DNA from: [Clostridium] hylemonae DSM 15053
GTDB lineage: Bacteria > Bacillota > Clostridia > Lachnospirales > Lachnospiraceae
NCBI RefSeq assembly: GCF_008281175.1
Contig: NZ_CP036524.1
Span: 2,170,001 to 2,234,000, forward strand
Direction of reading: 5' to 3'
Length of the DNA: 64,000 nt
Shown: one piece after another, positions 28,095 to 37,022 of the stretch
Layout: each line of letters opens with the position of its first letter
Position numbering within the stretch: position 1 is the first letter of the stretch
The notes under the pieces: generated by a model
Databases searched by the model: none
The model's input: the letters and a program-made list of their open reading frames with translations, nothing else
Told to the model about the DNA's origin: nothing
Program-made: the position numbers and the translations under genes

Positions 28095-28348
28095 ATATTT
28101 TCTTGTTTTTTTAATTTTTGTTCTGTATACGGAAAGATAAAACGAAATTATATAGCATCGAATTATAATTAGCAAAGGACAGTAATGAATGATATTTACT
28201 TTCTTAGGTAAAGAGTATTTTATAACTACCCTTCAAATCTACAGCTTACACATTAATCATTTTTCATAACACTATCAAAGGCATACATCCTGTACAACTG
28301 ACAGATTGTGTACTATTTACATAAACTCAACAGCAGGAATGTAAACTT
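28095..28348. repeat. Array intergenic repeat R1, copy 1
   Basis: About 255 bp, strongly similar to 31,115-31,367 and 33,808-34,065; recognisable blocks are CGGAAAGATAAAACGAAAT, TTAGGTAAAGAG and CAGCTTACACATTAAT. It fills the space between a short-head gene and the gene upstream of it, and was evidently duplicated along with them. Confidence 0.8.
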
Positions 28349-28984
28349 TCATCTGGGTCTTTTGAACTTATTCATACAATTGTAGCATATATAATATTTT
28401 TCATATAAACCTATATCTGAATTTATGACTCTATGATTTCGTTTTATATCAGTACTTCCACATCTTGGGCAACGGGGCTTTTGGGATTCTATTTCTCTTT
28501 GTTTTTGTTCTTTTTCTTGTTTTATCTGTGCATTTCTGCTCTCAAATGCAGTTAAATTAAAGTTTCCAGGAAACTGTTCCTTCAAGAAAAGAGCGTATGG
28601 GTTGCCCCCTTTAATTCTTGCCATCTCATCTTGTATTCTTGGGTCTCGCCTGCGTATCATATCCTGATATTCTCGTTCGCTGATTCCCATGCTATCCATA
28701 ACTTTCAGTGAAACACCTTCCAAAGACTCGTTATACAGAATTGCAAACTCCCGTATACCATATCCTGTCTGCACCATTGGTATATTACAGTATTCACATT
28801 TAATTTTTACTGCACCCATTAATCCATTTCCCTCTTGACCACATCTGGTGCATAAAATTTTTTTCTTCAGATCATCTATGCCATTTTCCTGTAAGTATTT
28901 CTGCAATAAGAAACCACAATACGGGCATTCTACTTCATAGGAACGTATCTTTCTTTGGCAATCCGGACATATTATATCTGGCAT
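28349..28984 (-). CDS. Zinc-ribbon array gene 2 (type A, three ribbons)
   Basis: 211 aa. Type A head: two zinc ribbons, ICPDCQRKIRSYEVECPYCG and ILCTRCGQEG...IKCEYCN; a helical middle (REFAILYNESLEGVSLKVMD, ISEREYQDMIRRRDPRIQDE, GGNPYALFLKEQFPGNF) and a Lys/Glu-rich helix; then the array-wide ribbon CPRCGSTDIKR...YYICYNCMNKFKRPR. Eleven-residue spacing between Cys pairs is kept across the type A genes. The RBS is GGGGGA before the ATG. Role unknown. Confidence 0.78.
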   Translation of the reverse strand: MPDIICPDCQRKIRSYEVECPYCGFLLQKYLQENGIDDLKKKILCTRCGQEGNGLMGAVKIKCEYCNIPMVQTGYGIREFAILYNESLEGVSLKVMDSMGISEREYQDMIRRRDPRIQDEMARIKGGNPYALFLKEQFPGNFNLTAFESRNAQIKQEKEQKQREIESQKPRCPRCGSTDIKRNHRVINSDIGLYEKYYICYNCMNKFKRPR

Positions 28985-29115
28985 ATCTGTATTCCCCCTT
29001 GTTATAATAGATTTGGTACTCTAATTATTAGATTTAAGGAATTCGTTAATACATGTCAATTAGATAGCAACTCCTATACCATTTTACATATATAAACAGG
29101 TTTTTTATTTCAGAA
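28985..29115. repeat. Array intergenic repeat R2, copy 1
   Basis: About 130 bp similar to 31,974-32,125 and 32,729-32,879. Shared blocks: GGAATTCGTTAATACATGTC, TTAGATAGCAACTC and TATAAACAG with a T-run. Confidence 0.8.
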
Positions 29116-29469
29116 CTACCACCATGTATAACCACAGTGGTTACATGCACTATGCGCAAACCATGGACGATGTCCACGTATATTTGTGCTCCCACACCTT
29201 GGACAACAGGGCTTCGGTGGGCTTTTGGGTAAACTGGCTTGATTATATTCCTGCCATCTTCTTAATGCCTCATTATAATCAGATGGTATTTCATTATCAT
29301 AAAACCTTAATACGCTTTCAAATGTATTTGCACTTACTATATCCATCCCGTGTTCCTCATTCATTATCAAGACGATGTTCCGTTCGGATTTACCACTCAA
29401 TACTTCCTGTACATCTGACAGGTTATGCACTACCCCATCTATTTTGCAGTAATATTTGTTTTTCCCCAA
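29116..29469 (-). CDS. Zinc-ribbon array gene 3 (type B head, WW tail)
   Basis: 117 aa. Type B head MGKNKYYCKIDGVVHNLSDV followed by VLSGKSERNIVLIMNEEHGMDI, linker SDYNEALRRWQEYNQAS, and a compact ribbon CPRCGSTNIRGHRPWFAHSACNHCGYTWW. The same tail, almost identical at DNA level, is attached to a type A head at 32,126 and a type C head at 32,880, so head and tail assort independently. Confidence 0.75.
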   Translation of the reverse strand: MGKNKYYCKIDGVVHNLSDVQEVLSGKSERNIVLIMNEEHGMDIVSANTFESVLRFYDNEIPSDYNEALRRWQEYNQASLPKSPPKPCCPRCGSTNIRGHRPWFAHSACNHCGYTWW

Positions 29470-29612
29470 TTTGAATATCCTTCTAATATTTTCTTAATGT
29501 TTGTCTTTCATATGGTAATATAAGGTAATATTATAAAACATAGGATTATATAAGTAAATGGCAGTTATAAATATTATTTTATATTTTTCCTTAAATGAAT
29601 AAAAATTAACAA

Positions 29613-29993
29613 CTACCATTTAAATCCACAATTTCCACACTTATTATCTTTCAAAACGCTATCTGAGACTGGTTCCTGCCCTTGTGCTGCCATCCAAGAC
29701 GCAAACTCTAAATTATATTTGATATTTGTACTGCCACACCTAGGACAACGAGATAAACTCGCCTGATTATATTCCTGCCACCTTCTTAATGCTTCATTAT
29801 AATCGGATGGTATCTCATTATTATGAAACCTTAATACACTCTCAAATGTATTTGCACTCACTATATCCATTCCGTGTTCCTCATACATTATCAAGATGAT
29901 GTTCCGTTCAGATTTACCGTCCAGTACTTCCTGTACATCTGACAGGTTATGTACTACTCCATCTATTTTACAATAATATTTGTTTTTACCCAT
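29613..29993 (-). CDS. Zinc-ribbon array gene 4 (type B head)
   Basis: 126 aa. Type B head like its neighbours, but the usual PKSPPKP linker before the ribbon is missing, so the ribbon follows NQASLSRCPRCGSTNIKYN directly. A unique insert (EFASWMAAQGQEPVSDSVLK) separates the two Cys pairs, ending DNKCGNCGFKW. Confidence 0.72.
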   Translation of the reverse strand: MGKNKYYCKIDGVVHNLSDVQEVLDGKSERNIILIMYEEHGMDIVSANTFESVLRFHNNEIPSDYNEALRRWQEYNQASLSRCPRCGSTNIKYNLEFASWMAAQGQEPVSDSVLKDNKCGNCGFKW

Positions 29994-30104
29994 AATAATC
30001 TCCTTACATAATCTTGTACACTATAATTGGTTTATTCTTCGTAACATCATAATATCTATAATTTAATCACTCTTTATTTTATCATTTGCGAGTACTATAT
30101 TTTG

Positions 30105-30509
30105 TTACCAAGTATATCTACAGTTATTGCATCTATAACTTTTAAAGGGTACAAAATCAACACTGCCTACTAATCCCGTTGTCACCATATCAGGGTCTAC
30201 AAATCTTCGTAATTTCTTAATATTTATACTTCCGCATCTTGGGCAATGGGGCTTCGGCGGACTTTTGGGCATTCTAGCCTGATTATATTCCTGCCACCTT
30301 CTTAATGCCTCATTATAATCGGATGGTATCTCATTATTATGAAACCTTAATACACTCTCAAATGTATTTGCACTCACTATATCCATCCCGTGTTCCTCAT
30401 TCATTATCAAGGTGATGTTCCGTTCGGATTTACCGTCCAGTACTTCCTGTACATCTGACAGATTATGTACTACTCCGTCTATCTTACAGTAATATTTATT
30501 TTTTCCCAT
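30105..30509 (-). CDS. Zinc-ribbon array gene 5 (type B head)
   Basis: 134 aa. Type B head (VVHNLSDVQEVLDGKSERNI), linker with ARMPKSPPKP, then CPRCGSINIKKLRRF and a long loop (VDPDMVTTGLVGSVDFVPFK) before YRCNNCRYTW. The loop is unique to this copy. Between it and gene 6 lies a decayed fragment of another type B head (30,535-30,660). Confidence 0.72.
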   Translation of the reverse strand: MGKNKYYCKIDGVVHNLSDVQEVLDGKSERNITLIMNEEHGMDIVSANTFESVLRFHNNEIPSDYNEALRRWQEYNQARMPKSPPKPHCPRCGSINIKKLRRFVDPDMVTTGLVGSVDFVPFKSYRCNNCRYTW

Positions 30510-30534
30510 TTCCTATCCTTTTACAACACTTTAT

Positions 30535-30660
30535 TTACGTTAGGGTATACGTGTTCCTTGCTCATTATCAGCGTAATATTTCGCTCTATCGTACCGTCTA
30601 ATACATCATTTTTAATTGGCAAGTTGTGTACTATTCTGTCTTTCGTACAATGATTTTGGT
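30535..30660 (-). pseudogene. Decayed type B zinc-ribbon head
   Basis: Read on the minus strand this fragment gives CTKDRIVHNLPIKNDVLDG and TIERNITLIMSKEH, aligning with the CKIDGVVHNLSDVQEVLDG...SERNITLIMNEEH of intact type B genes, but without start or ribbon. It shows that array copies are lost as well as gained. Confidence 0.65.
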
Positions 30661-30701
30661 TGTCATTCACTTATTCTACTCCTGACTGTATAGGGAAGAG
30701 G

Positions 30702-31097
30702 TTAGCACTTAAACATATTTTTCATCCATGTCTTACGGCATTGCTGACAAGTATAATATGGCACATACAGATTGCTTTCTGGTCCTACATACATTTGCCT
30801 CTCTTTTAGATCAGTACTTCCGCATCTTGGGCAACGAGGCTTCGGTGGGCTTTTTGGTAAACTGGCTTGATTATATTCCTGCCACCTCCTTAATGCCTCA
30901 TTATAATCGGATGGTATCTCATTATTATGAAACCTTAATACGCTCTCAAATGTATTTGCACTCACTATATCCATCCCGTGTTCTTCATACATTATCAAGA
31001 CGATATTCCGTTCAGATTTACCGTCCAGTACTTCCTGTACATCTGACAGGTTATGTATTACTCCGTCTATCTTACAGTAATATTTATTTTTTCCCAT
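30702..31097 (-). CDS. Zinc-ribbon array gene 6 (type B head)
   Basis: 131 aa. Type B head, standard linker NQASLPKSPPKP, and a distinct tail: CPRCGSTDLKERQMYVGPES...YTCQQCRKTWMKNMFKC, with an extra C-terminal Cys. Upstream (31,098 onward) is repeat R1 copy 2. Confidence 0.73.
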   Translation of the reverse strand: MGKNKYYCKIDGVIHNLSDVQEVLDGKSERNIVLIMYEEHGMDIVSANTFESVLRFHNNEIPSDYNEALRRWQEYNQASLPKSPPKPRCPRCGSTDLKERQMYVGPESNLYVPYYTCQQCRKTWMKNMFKC

Positions 31098-31114
31098 TTA
31101 ATCTTACCTTCTAA

Positions 31115-31367
31115 ATATATTTTCTTGTTTTTTTATTTTTGTTCCGTATGCGGAAAGATAAAACAAAATAATATAGCATCGGATTATAATTAGCAAAGGG
31201 CAGTAGTAAATGATATTACTTTCTTAGGTAAAGAGCATTTAATAACTAACCTTCAAATCTACAGCTTACACATTAATTAATCTACAAACCACTATCCGAA
31301 ATGTGCATCCAATATAACTTACAGATAGTATACTATTACAAAAACTCAACAGCAGAAATGTAAATTT
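31115..31367. repeat. Array intergenic repeat R1, copy 2
   Basis: About 253 bp similar to 28,095-28,348 and 33,808-34,065, including GCGGAAAGATAAAACAAAAT and the block CAACAGCAGAAATGTAAAT just before the next gene end. Confidence 0.8.
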
Positions 31368-31973
31368 TCATCTGGGTCTTCCGAACGTATTCATACAACT
31401 ATAACAAATATAATACTCTTCAAATAAATTAGTACCTACGAGTCCTTGCCTTCGTCTTATATCTGTACTCCCACACCTGGGACAACGGGGCAACCTTGCT
31501 TCGGCTTCTTGTTTTTCCTGTTCTTCTCTTTTTTTTAGTTCATTCTGATCAAAGGTATTAGGAAACTGCTCCTTCAAAAACAATTCATATGGATTACCAC
31601 CTTTTATTTGAATCATCTCTTCAAGTATCTTGGTGTCTCCACTTTGAATCATTTTTTCTAATTCAAACATACCAATGCTCAAATTTTCCATAATCTTTTC
31701 TGGCACACCTTTTAGGGTATCATTATACTTATTTGCAAACTCTTGGACACTATACTTTGTTTGAACCATTGGAATACCACAAAATTCGCATTTTACTTCC
31801 AACGCGCCCGATAATTCTCCTTCCTTACCACATCTGGGACATAAGATTTTTTTATTCAAATCATTAATGCCATTATCTTGTAAGTATTTCTGCAGAAGGA
31901 AACCACACTGTGGACATTCTATCTCATATGAACGTATCTTTCTTTGGCAATCCGGACATATTATATCTGGCAT
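31368..31973 (-). CDS. Zinc-ribbon array gene 7 (type A, three ribbons)
   Basis: 201 aa. Type A head with CPDCQRKIRSYEIECPQCG and CPRCGKEG...VKCEFCG ribbons, the KGGNPYELFLKEQFPNTF helix, and tail CPRCGSTDIRRRQGLVGTNL..YYICYSCMNTFGRPR. The body is nearly identical to gene 12 (34,705), which carries a different tail, while this tail recurs on a type C head in gene 11 (34,066). Confidence 0.78.
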   Translation of the reverse strand: MPDIICPDCQRKIRSYEIECPQCGFLLQKYLQDNGINDLNKKILCPRCGKEGELSGALEVKCEFCGIPMVQTKYSVQEFANKYNDTLKGVPEKIMENLSIGMFELEKMIQSGDTKILEEMIQIKGGNPYELFLKEQFPNTFDQNELKKREEQEKQEAEARLPRCPRCGSTDIRRRQGLVGTNLFEEYYICYSCMNTFGRPR

Positions 31974-32125
31974 ATCTGTATTCCCCCTTGTTATAAAAAT
32001 TTTTAATTGCTCATAATAGATTTAGTACTCTAATTATTGGTATCAAAGGAATTCGTTAATACATGTCAATTAGATAGCAACTCATACGTCATTTTACATT
32101 TATAAACAGGTTTTTTATCTCAGAA
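31974..32125. repeat. Array intergenic repeat R2, copy 2
   Basis: About 150 bp similar to 28,985-29,115 and 32,729-32,879; copies 2 and 3 share an extra ATTGCTCATAATAGATTTAG block absent from copy 1. Confidence 0.8.
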
Positions 32126-32728
32126 CTACCACCATGTATAACCACAGTGATTACATGCACTATGCGCAGACCATGGACGATGTCCACGTATATTTGTGCT
32201 CCCACACCTTGGGCAACGGAGCTTTTGGGATTCAATTTCTCTTTGTTTCTGTTCTTTTTCTTGTTTTATCTGCGCATTTCTGCTCTCAAATGCAGTTAAG
32301 TTAAAGTTTCCAGGAAACTGTTCCTTCAAGAAAAGAGCGTATGGGTTGCCCCCTTTAATTCTCGCCACCTCATCTTGTATTCTGGGGTCTCGCCTGCATA
32401 CCATATCCTGATATTCTCGTTCGCTGATTCCCATGCTATCCATGACTTTCTCTGGAACTCCTTCCAAAGACTCGTTATATAGGATCGCAAACTCCCGTAT
32501 ACCATATCTCGTCTGCACCATTGGTATATTACAGCATTCACATTTAATTTTTACTGCACCCATTAATCCATTTCCCTCTTGACCGCATTTGGTACATAGG
32601 ATTTTTTTCTTCAGATCATCTATGCCATTCTCCTGTAAGTATTTTTGCAATAAGAAACCACAATGAGGACATTCTACTTCATAGGAACGTATCTTTCTTT
32701 GGCACTCCGGACATATTATATCTGGCAT
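32126..32728 (-). CDS. Zinc-ribbon array gene 8 (type A head, WW tail)
   Basis: 200 aa. Its body closely matches gene 2 (IQDEVARIKGGNPYALFLKE and so on) but the third ribbon is the compact CPRCGSTNIRGHRPW..CNHCGYTWW tail of genes 3 and 9. The switch happens at the CPRCGST motif, the apparent shuffling point. Confidence 0.77.
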   Translation of the reverse strand: MPDIICPECQRKIRSYEVECPHCGFLLQKYLQENGIDDLKKKILCTKCGQEGNGLMGAVKIKCECCNIPMVQTRYGIREFAILYNESLEGVPEKVMDSMGISEREYQDMVCRRDPRIQDEVARIKGGNPYALFLKEQFPGNFNLTAFESRNAQIKQEKEQKQREIESQKLRCPRCGSTNIRGHRPWSAHSACNHCGYTWW

Positions 32729-32879
32729 ACCTATATCCCCCCTTGTTATAATAATTTATAATTGCTCATAATAGATTTAGTACTCTAATTATTAGATTAA
32801 AGGAATTCGTTAATACATGTCAATTAGATAGCAACTCCTACGCCATTTTACATATATAAACAGTTTTTTTATTTCCGAA
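32729..32879. repeat. Array intergenic repeat R2, copy 3
   Basis: About 150 bp similar to the other two R2 copies, lying upstream of the WW-tail gene 9 end. Confidence 0.8.
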
Positions 32880-33239
32880 CTACCACCATGTATAACCACA
32901 GTGATTACATGCACTATGCGCAGACCATGGACGATGCCCACGTATATTTGTGCTCCCACACCTTGGACAACAGGGCTTCAGTGGGCTTTTGGGTAAACTG
33001 GCTTGATTGTATTCTTGCATTCTCTTTAATGCTTCATTATAATCTGCCGGTATCTCATTATTATTAAATGTGATTACTGAATCCAACATCGTATTTGTTG
33101 ACAAATGATACTCTTCTACTGCTGCTATATAGATTTTTGCTATATCTGGATGTTCTGGATTTTCGTCTATTATATCCTGGATTTTTTTGAGGTTATATAT
33201 CTTTCCATCTATTTTACAGTAATATTTGTTTTTTTCCAT
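32880..33239 (-). CDS. Zinc-ribbon array gene 9 (type C head, WW tail)
   Basis: Start placed at ATG 33239 (MEKNKYYCKIDGKIYNL) to match the other short-head genes; the frame is open 24 codons further upstream to 33311. 119 aa: type C head (KKIQDIIDENPEHPDIAKIY), SVITFNNNEIPADYNEALKR, linker with PKSPLKP, and the WW tail. Third context for this tail. Confidence 0.74.
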   Translation of the reverse strand: MEKNKYYCKIDGKIYNLKKIQDIIDENPEHPDIAKIYIAAVEEYHLSTNTMLDSVITFNNNEIPADYNEALKRMQEYNQASLPKSPLKPCCPRCGSTNIRGHRPWSAHSACNHCGYTWW

Positions 33240-33388
33240 AATAATCCTTACATAATTTTCTACATAATCTTCTTTTAGAGGCATTATACAAAACTGTAGT
33301 CCCTTGGACATATTCTTTGTAACATCATAATTTTTTTAATTTAATCACTTTTTATTTTATCATTTGAGAGTATTATTATGGTTTTCCA

Positions 33389-33790
33389 TCAATATTTTTT
33401 AACTGGCATACGAAAAATATAATGACAATTGTTACATTTATAATACTTTCTGTATACTCCCCAATCAGAATTGACAAGACCTTTTTTTCGTCTTATATCA
33501 GTACTTCCGCATCTTGGGCAACGGGGCTTCGGTGGGCTTTTTGGTAAACTGGCTTGATTATATTCTTGCATTCTCTTTAACGCTTCATTATAATCTGCCG
33601 GTATCTCATTATTATTAAATGTGATTACTGAATCCAACATCGTATTTGTTGGCAAATGATATTCTTCCACTGCTGCTATATAGATTTTTGCTATATCTGG
33701 GTGCTCTGGATTCTCGTCTATTATATCCTGGATTTTTTTGAGGTTATATATCTTTCCATCTATTTTACAGTAATATTTGTTATTTCCCAT
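33389..33790 (-). CDS. Zinc-ribbon array gene 10 (type C head)
   Basis: 133 aa. Type C head with MGNNKYYCKIDGKIYNLKK, tail CPRCGSTDIRRKKGLVNSDWG...YYKCNNCHYIFRMPVKKY. It is the full-length relative of gene 1 at 27,712, whose tail is similar but ends early. Confidence 0.75.
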   Translation of the reverse strand: MGNNKYYCKIDGKIYNLKKIQDIIDENPEHPDIAKIYIAAVEEYHLPTNTMLDSVITFNNNEIPADYNEALKRMQEYNQASLPKSPPKPRCPRCGSTDIRRKKGLVNSDWGVYRKYYKCNNCHYIFRMPVKKY

Positions 33791-33807
33791 TTACTTTTCC
33801 CCCTAAT

Positions 33808-34065
33808 ATATGTTCTTGCTTTTTTAATTTTTTTCGTATACGGAAAGATAAAGTGAAATTATGTAGCATCAAATTAAAAATGGCAAAGAACAGGAATGAA
33901 TGATATTTGATATTTTCTTTCTTAGATAAAGAGTATTTAATAACTACCTTTCAAATCTGCAGCTTACACATTAATTAATCTACAAACCACTATCCGAGAT
34001 ATGCATCCAGTACAACTTACAGATAGTATACTATTACAAAAATTCAACAGCAGAAATGTAAATTT
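33808..34065. repeat. Array intergenic repeat R1, copy 3
   Basis: About 258 bp similar to copies 1 and 2, with TACGGAAAGATAAAGTGAAA and CAGCTTACACATTAATTAAT blocks. Confidence 0.8.
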
Positions 34066-34452
34066 TCATCTGGGTCTTCTAAACGTATTCATACAACTAT
34101 AACAAATATAATACTCCTCAAATAAATTAGTACCTACGAGTCCTTGCCTTCGTATTATATCTGTACTCCCACACCTTGGGCAACAGAGCTTCGGTGGGCT
34201 TTTGGGTAAACTGGCTTGATTATATTCTTGCATTCTCTTTAATGCTTCATTATAATCTGCCGGTATCTCATTATTATTAAATGTGATTACTGAGTCCAAC
34301 ATCGTATTTGTTGGCAAATGATATTCTTCTACTGCTGCTATATAGATTTTTGCTATATCCGGGTGTTCTGGATTTTCATCTATTATGTCCTGGATTTTTT
34401 TTAGATTATATATCTTTCCATCAATTTTGCAGTAATATTTGTTTTTTCCCAT
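34066..34452 (-). CDS. Zinc-ribbon array gene 11 (type C head, GLVGTNL tail)
   Basis: 128 aa. Type C head identical in design to gene 10, then CPRCGSTDIIRRQGLVGTNL..YYICYSCMNTFRRPR, the tail otherwise found on the type A gene 7. Another head/tail exchange. Confidence 0.75.
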   Translation of the reverse strand: MGKNKYYCKIDGKIYNLKKIQDIIDENPEHPDIAKIYIAAVEEYHLPTNTMLDSVITFNNNEIPADYNEALKRMQEYNQASLPKSPPKLCCPRCGSTDIIRRQGLVGTNLFEEYYICYSCMNTFRRPR

Positions 34453-34704
34453 ATCCTTTTCTATAATCCTCTATTTGTATTAAGGTATATTAACATTACC
34501 CTTAGCACGGAACTACGCCTGTTGCTATACTATCGTTTGTCATTTGAAGTATAAAATAAATTATAGTAATTATTACATCTATAAACATACTCAAGTGATA
34601 CCTGATTTTCTGGAAGTAAAAAGTGTTAATTATACCAACCGTCAGTATAGTTGAAACCTTTCTGCTATATTTACGTCTGTAATTTGGATGAAATTATTTT
34701 TTTA

Positions 34705-35310
34705 TCAATTCATCCAAGACTTACCACATTTTTCACAACTCCATCGCGTTACATAACTCCCACTATCAATATCTATAGGGGCATACCATCGTCTTATATC
34801 TGTACTCCCACACCTGGGACAACGGGGCAACCTTGCTTCGGTTTCTTGTTTTTCCTGTTCTTCTCTTTTTTTTAGTTCATTCTGATCAAAGGTATTAGGA
34901 AACTGCTCCTTCAAAAACAATTCATATGGATTACCACCTTTTATTTGAATCATCTCTTCAAGTATCTTGGTGTCTCCTCTTTGAATCATTTTTTCTAATT
35001 CAAACATACCAATGCTCAAATTTTCCATAATCTTTTCTGGCACACCTTTTAGGGTATCATTATACTTATTTGCAAACTCTTGGACACTATACTTTGTTTG
35101 AACCATTGGAATACCACAAAATTCGCATTTTACTTCCAACGCGCCCGATAATTCTCCTTCCTTACCACATCTGGGACATAAGATTTTTTTATTCAAATCA
35201 TTAATGCCATTATCTTGTAAGTATTTCTGCAGAAGGAAACCACACTGTGAACATTCTATCTCATATGAACGTATTCTCCTTTTACATTCTGGACATATAA
35301 TATCTTTCAT
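34705..35310 (-). CDS. Zinc-ribbon array gene 12 (type A, three ribbons)
   Basis: 201 aa; first gene of the array on its own strand. Body nearly identical to gene 7; the N-terminus differs (MKDIICPECKRRIRSYE) and the tail is CPRCGSTDIRRWYAPIDID...WSCEKCGKSWMN. Any promoter for the antisense array would lie in 35,311-35,667. Confidence 0.77.
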   Translation of the reverse strand: MKDIICPECKRRIRSYEIECSQCGFLLQKYLQDNGINDLNKKILCPRCGKEGELSGALEVKCEFCGIPMVQTKYSVQEFANKYNDTLKGVPEKIMENLSIGMFELEKMIQRGDTKILEEMIQIKGGNPYELFLKEQFPNTFDQNELKKREEQEKQETEARLPRCPRCGSTDIRRWYAPIDIDSGSYVTRWSCEKCGKSWMN

Positions 35311-35667
35311 ACCTGTACTCCTTGTAATAAAGATTTATTTTTAATATTAACTTATTTATATTTAACTTCTCGATGCTATGCAAACCCATAGGGAACGGTA
35401 ACCTATATACCTATATGATAAGGATTGAAGAATTACTCTGCTTAAAACGATATATAGGAATTCTCTGCTTATTAATTAGACCATCATAGCACATGTCCGC
35501 AAACTCTTGGGCATTATGCACACTACAACACCTAAATTTTTTCACTACAACTACCACTTATTCTTCCTAACCCAATCCACATCTTGTACAGATCATATCT
35601 GTTACCTATTGTCTATATTATATAATTTGGAAAATGAAATGACAATTATTTTCTAAAGTTACACTCG
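35311..35667. other. AT-rich 3' arm of intron 1, no gene
   Basis: 357 bp without a credible gene. One stretch (GCAAACTCTTGGGCATTATG, near 35,500) resembles the coding strand of a type A gene middle and looks like a remnant. The last bases, ACACTCG, precede the 3' splice site; intron 2 ends similarly in ACACTATG. Confidence 0.6.
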
Positions 35668-36630
35668 TCACTTAATAAACATGTTTTAGCTGCAACAGGT
35701 AATGATATAGCGTCAAGTATGGGGGATTTTACAAAAATAAGTACAACTGCTATAGTACAAGTATGCTCAAACAAAGAGAGCATTACTGCCTATAAATTCG
35801 GAACTTTCATCTGTACAAGCAAGGATTGAAGAATTACAGTCTAAAAGTAAATTATCATTTACAGAACAGGCCGAACTAACCAACCTGCAGGCACAAAATG
35901 ATGCTCTGGAACAACGCTCTGCTCTTTTAACCAAACTAAGTGATGCTCAAAAGTATTCTTCTGCTCAAGACGCCGCCAATTCAATGCAAAAGAAATCGGA
36001 CAGTATTATATATGAAACAAGCGGCGAAACTGATGCGTTGATCGCTTCTTATGGCGGAGGGCAAAATGAAGCAAAGGAAATGCATAAGGTTACAGATACC
36101 AAAGGCATCAAGGAAGACGTAGATGTAATTAAAGCATACGAATTGGAAATAATTAAGCTTAAGAAAGGACAAGAAGGGTTAAGTAAAAATGATAAGGGTT
36201 ACAAAGACAAACAAGATGACATTGATAAATTTAGAAAAAAGATAAGCGAAGCCTTAGAATATCTAAATGAAAGATACGCTAATGTATCAGAATGGTACTC
36301 TTCTATGGTTAATGATGTTACAGGTAACTTCTTCCTGGATTTGAACAGCAGGTTCAAGAACTAAATTTTGAAAGCGGCACACCTTTAGGTGATATCGAAA
36401 GCTTCTTTACCAGCTCTAATTCCTCTGGTATCAAAAATTATTTGACATTGTTTGCAAAAGCTGGCAAGTTTTCCGATGATATTAAAGCAACAACTCACTA
36501 ATCTCTTTCAGAAATTCAGGAACGTTTATCATAATTTAATGGTGAAGATAAGATAGACATGTAAGAGCAAATGAACAGCCTTTATGGCATTCAAAATGGC
36601 CTGCTTGAAGCATTTGCCTTTTAGAAATTC
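35668..36630 (+). pseudogene. First tape-measure gene, exon 2 remnant
   Basis: After splicing, reading continues in frame as SLNKHVLAATGNDIASSMGD for 53 codons to a TGA at 35,827. A second frame takes over (LSSVQARIEELQSKSK, then FTEQAELTNLQAQNDALEQR) and runs to TAA 36,362; a third frame continues (LNFESGTPLGDIESFFTSSN) and then meets several stops. The coiled-coil character matches tape-measure sequence. At least two frameshifts and multiple stops mark it as decayed. It ends ~100 bp before the second tape-measure gene. Confidence 0.8.
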
Positions 36631-36734
36631 TAGACAGGACATAAAATATTAATTAATACCTTATCATAAATTTACTCCACTTATAATAACGGGGTAATTT
36701 TCAAGAAATCATGCAAAAAGAAAGGAGGATTCCA

Positions 36735-37022
36735 TTGAGTGAACAATATAACATAAACGTACAACCCGAATTAAATACAGACGCACTGTACGAACAACTC
36801 AATAATCAAAAATACAAAATAAACGTAGAGGTTGACGGCGCTGCACTGAACAGTCAGCTGCAGTCTGCTGTGAACAGCGTGACTGGCGGGGCAGCACCCG
36901 CGAAAGTGCCGGTGGAGTTTGAGACGGGTGGACTAAAAAATACTTTGTCCACTTTTAATACATTCTTTGCAGCTGGTAAAAATATCGGTGACCTCTTAAA
37001 AAAAACACCATTGAGCCCGGAT
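36735..37022 (+). CDS. Tape-measure protein, exon 1
   Basis: Starts at TTG 36,735 after AAAGGAGGA, by homology with 26,841; an ATG at 36,711 lies on the wrong side of that ribosome site. 96 codons (SEQYNINVQPELNTDALYEQ to KKTPLSPD) end in CCG GAT. Unspliced translation would stop at the next codon (TAA), giving a 96-aa product. After removal of intron 2 the frame continues at 38,368. The tape measure sets tail length and occupies the tube lumen. Confidence 0.87.

Larger units (their letters stand above)
27129..35667 (+). mobile_element. Group I intron 1, 8.5 kb, carrying the antisense zinc-ribbon array
   Basis: The 5' splice site is GGAT|TAACCC. The internal guide at 27159-27167 reads AGTGA-GTCC: GTCC pairs with exon GGAT giving the required U.G at the splice site, and AGTGA pairs with TCACT at the start of the 3' exon (P10). 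The last intron base is G35667 and the 3' exon TCACTTAAT begins at 35,668, in the same frame. The catalytic core lies at the 5' end. The remaining ~8 kb are twelve zinc-ribbon genes on the opposite strand and decayed sequence. No homing endonuclease, TnpA or TnpB is visible. Such a long group I intron is exceptional; whether it still splices is untested. Confidence 0.82.

Noticed and set aside
27600-35400. CRISPR array
   Set aside because: Repeats here are gene-sized and intergenic modules of 130-260 bp, not short regular repeats with unique spacers.
36711-36734. ATG 36,711 as start of the second tape-measure gene
   Set aside because: It is upstream of the AGGAGG site that serves the TTG at 36,735, and the paralogue at 26,841 uses the equivalent TTG.
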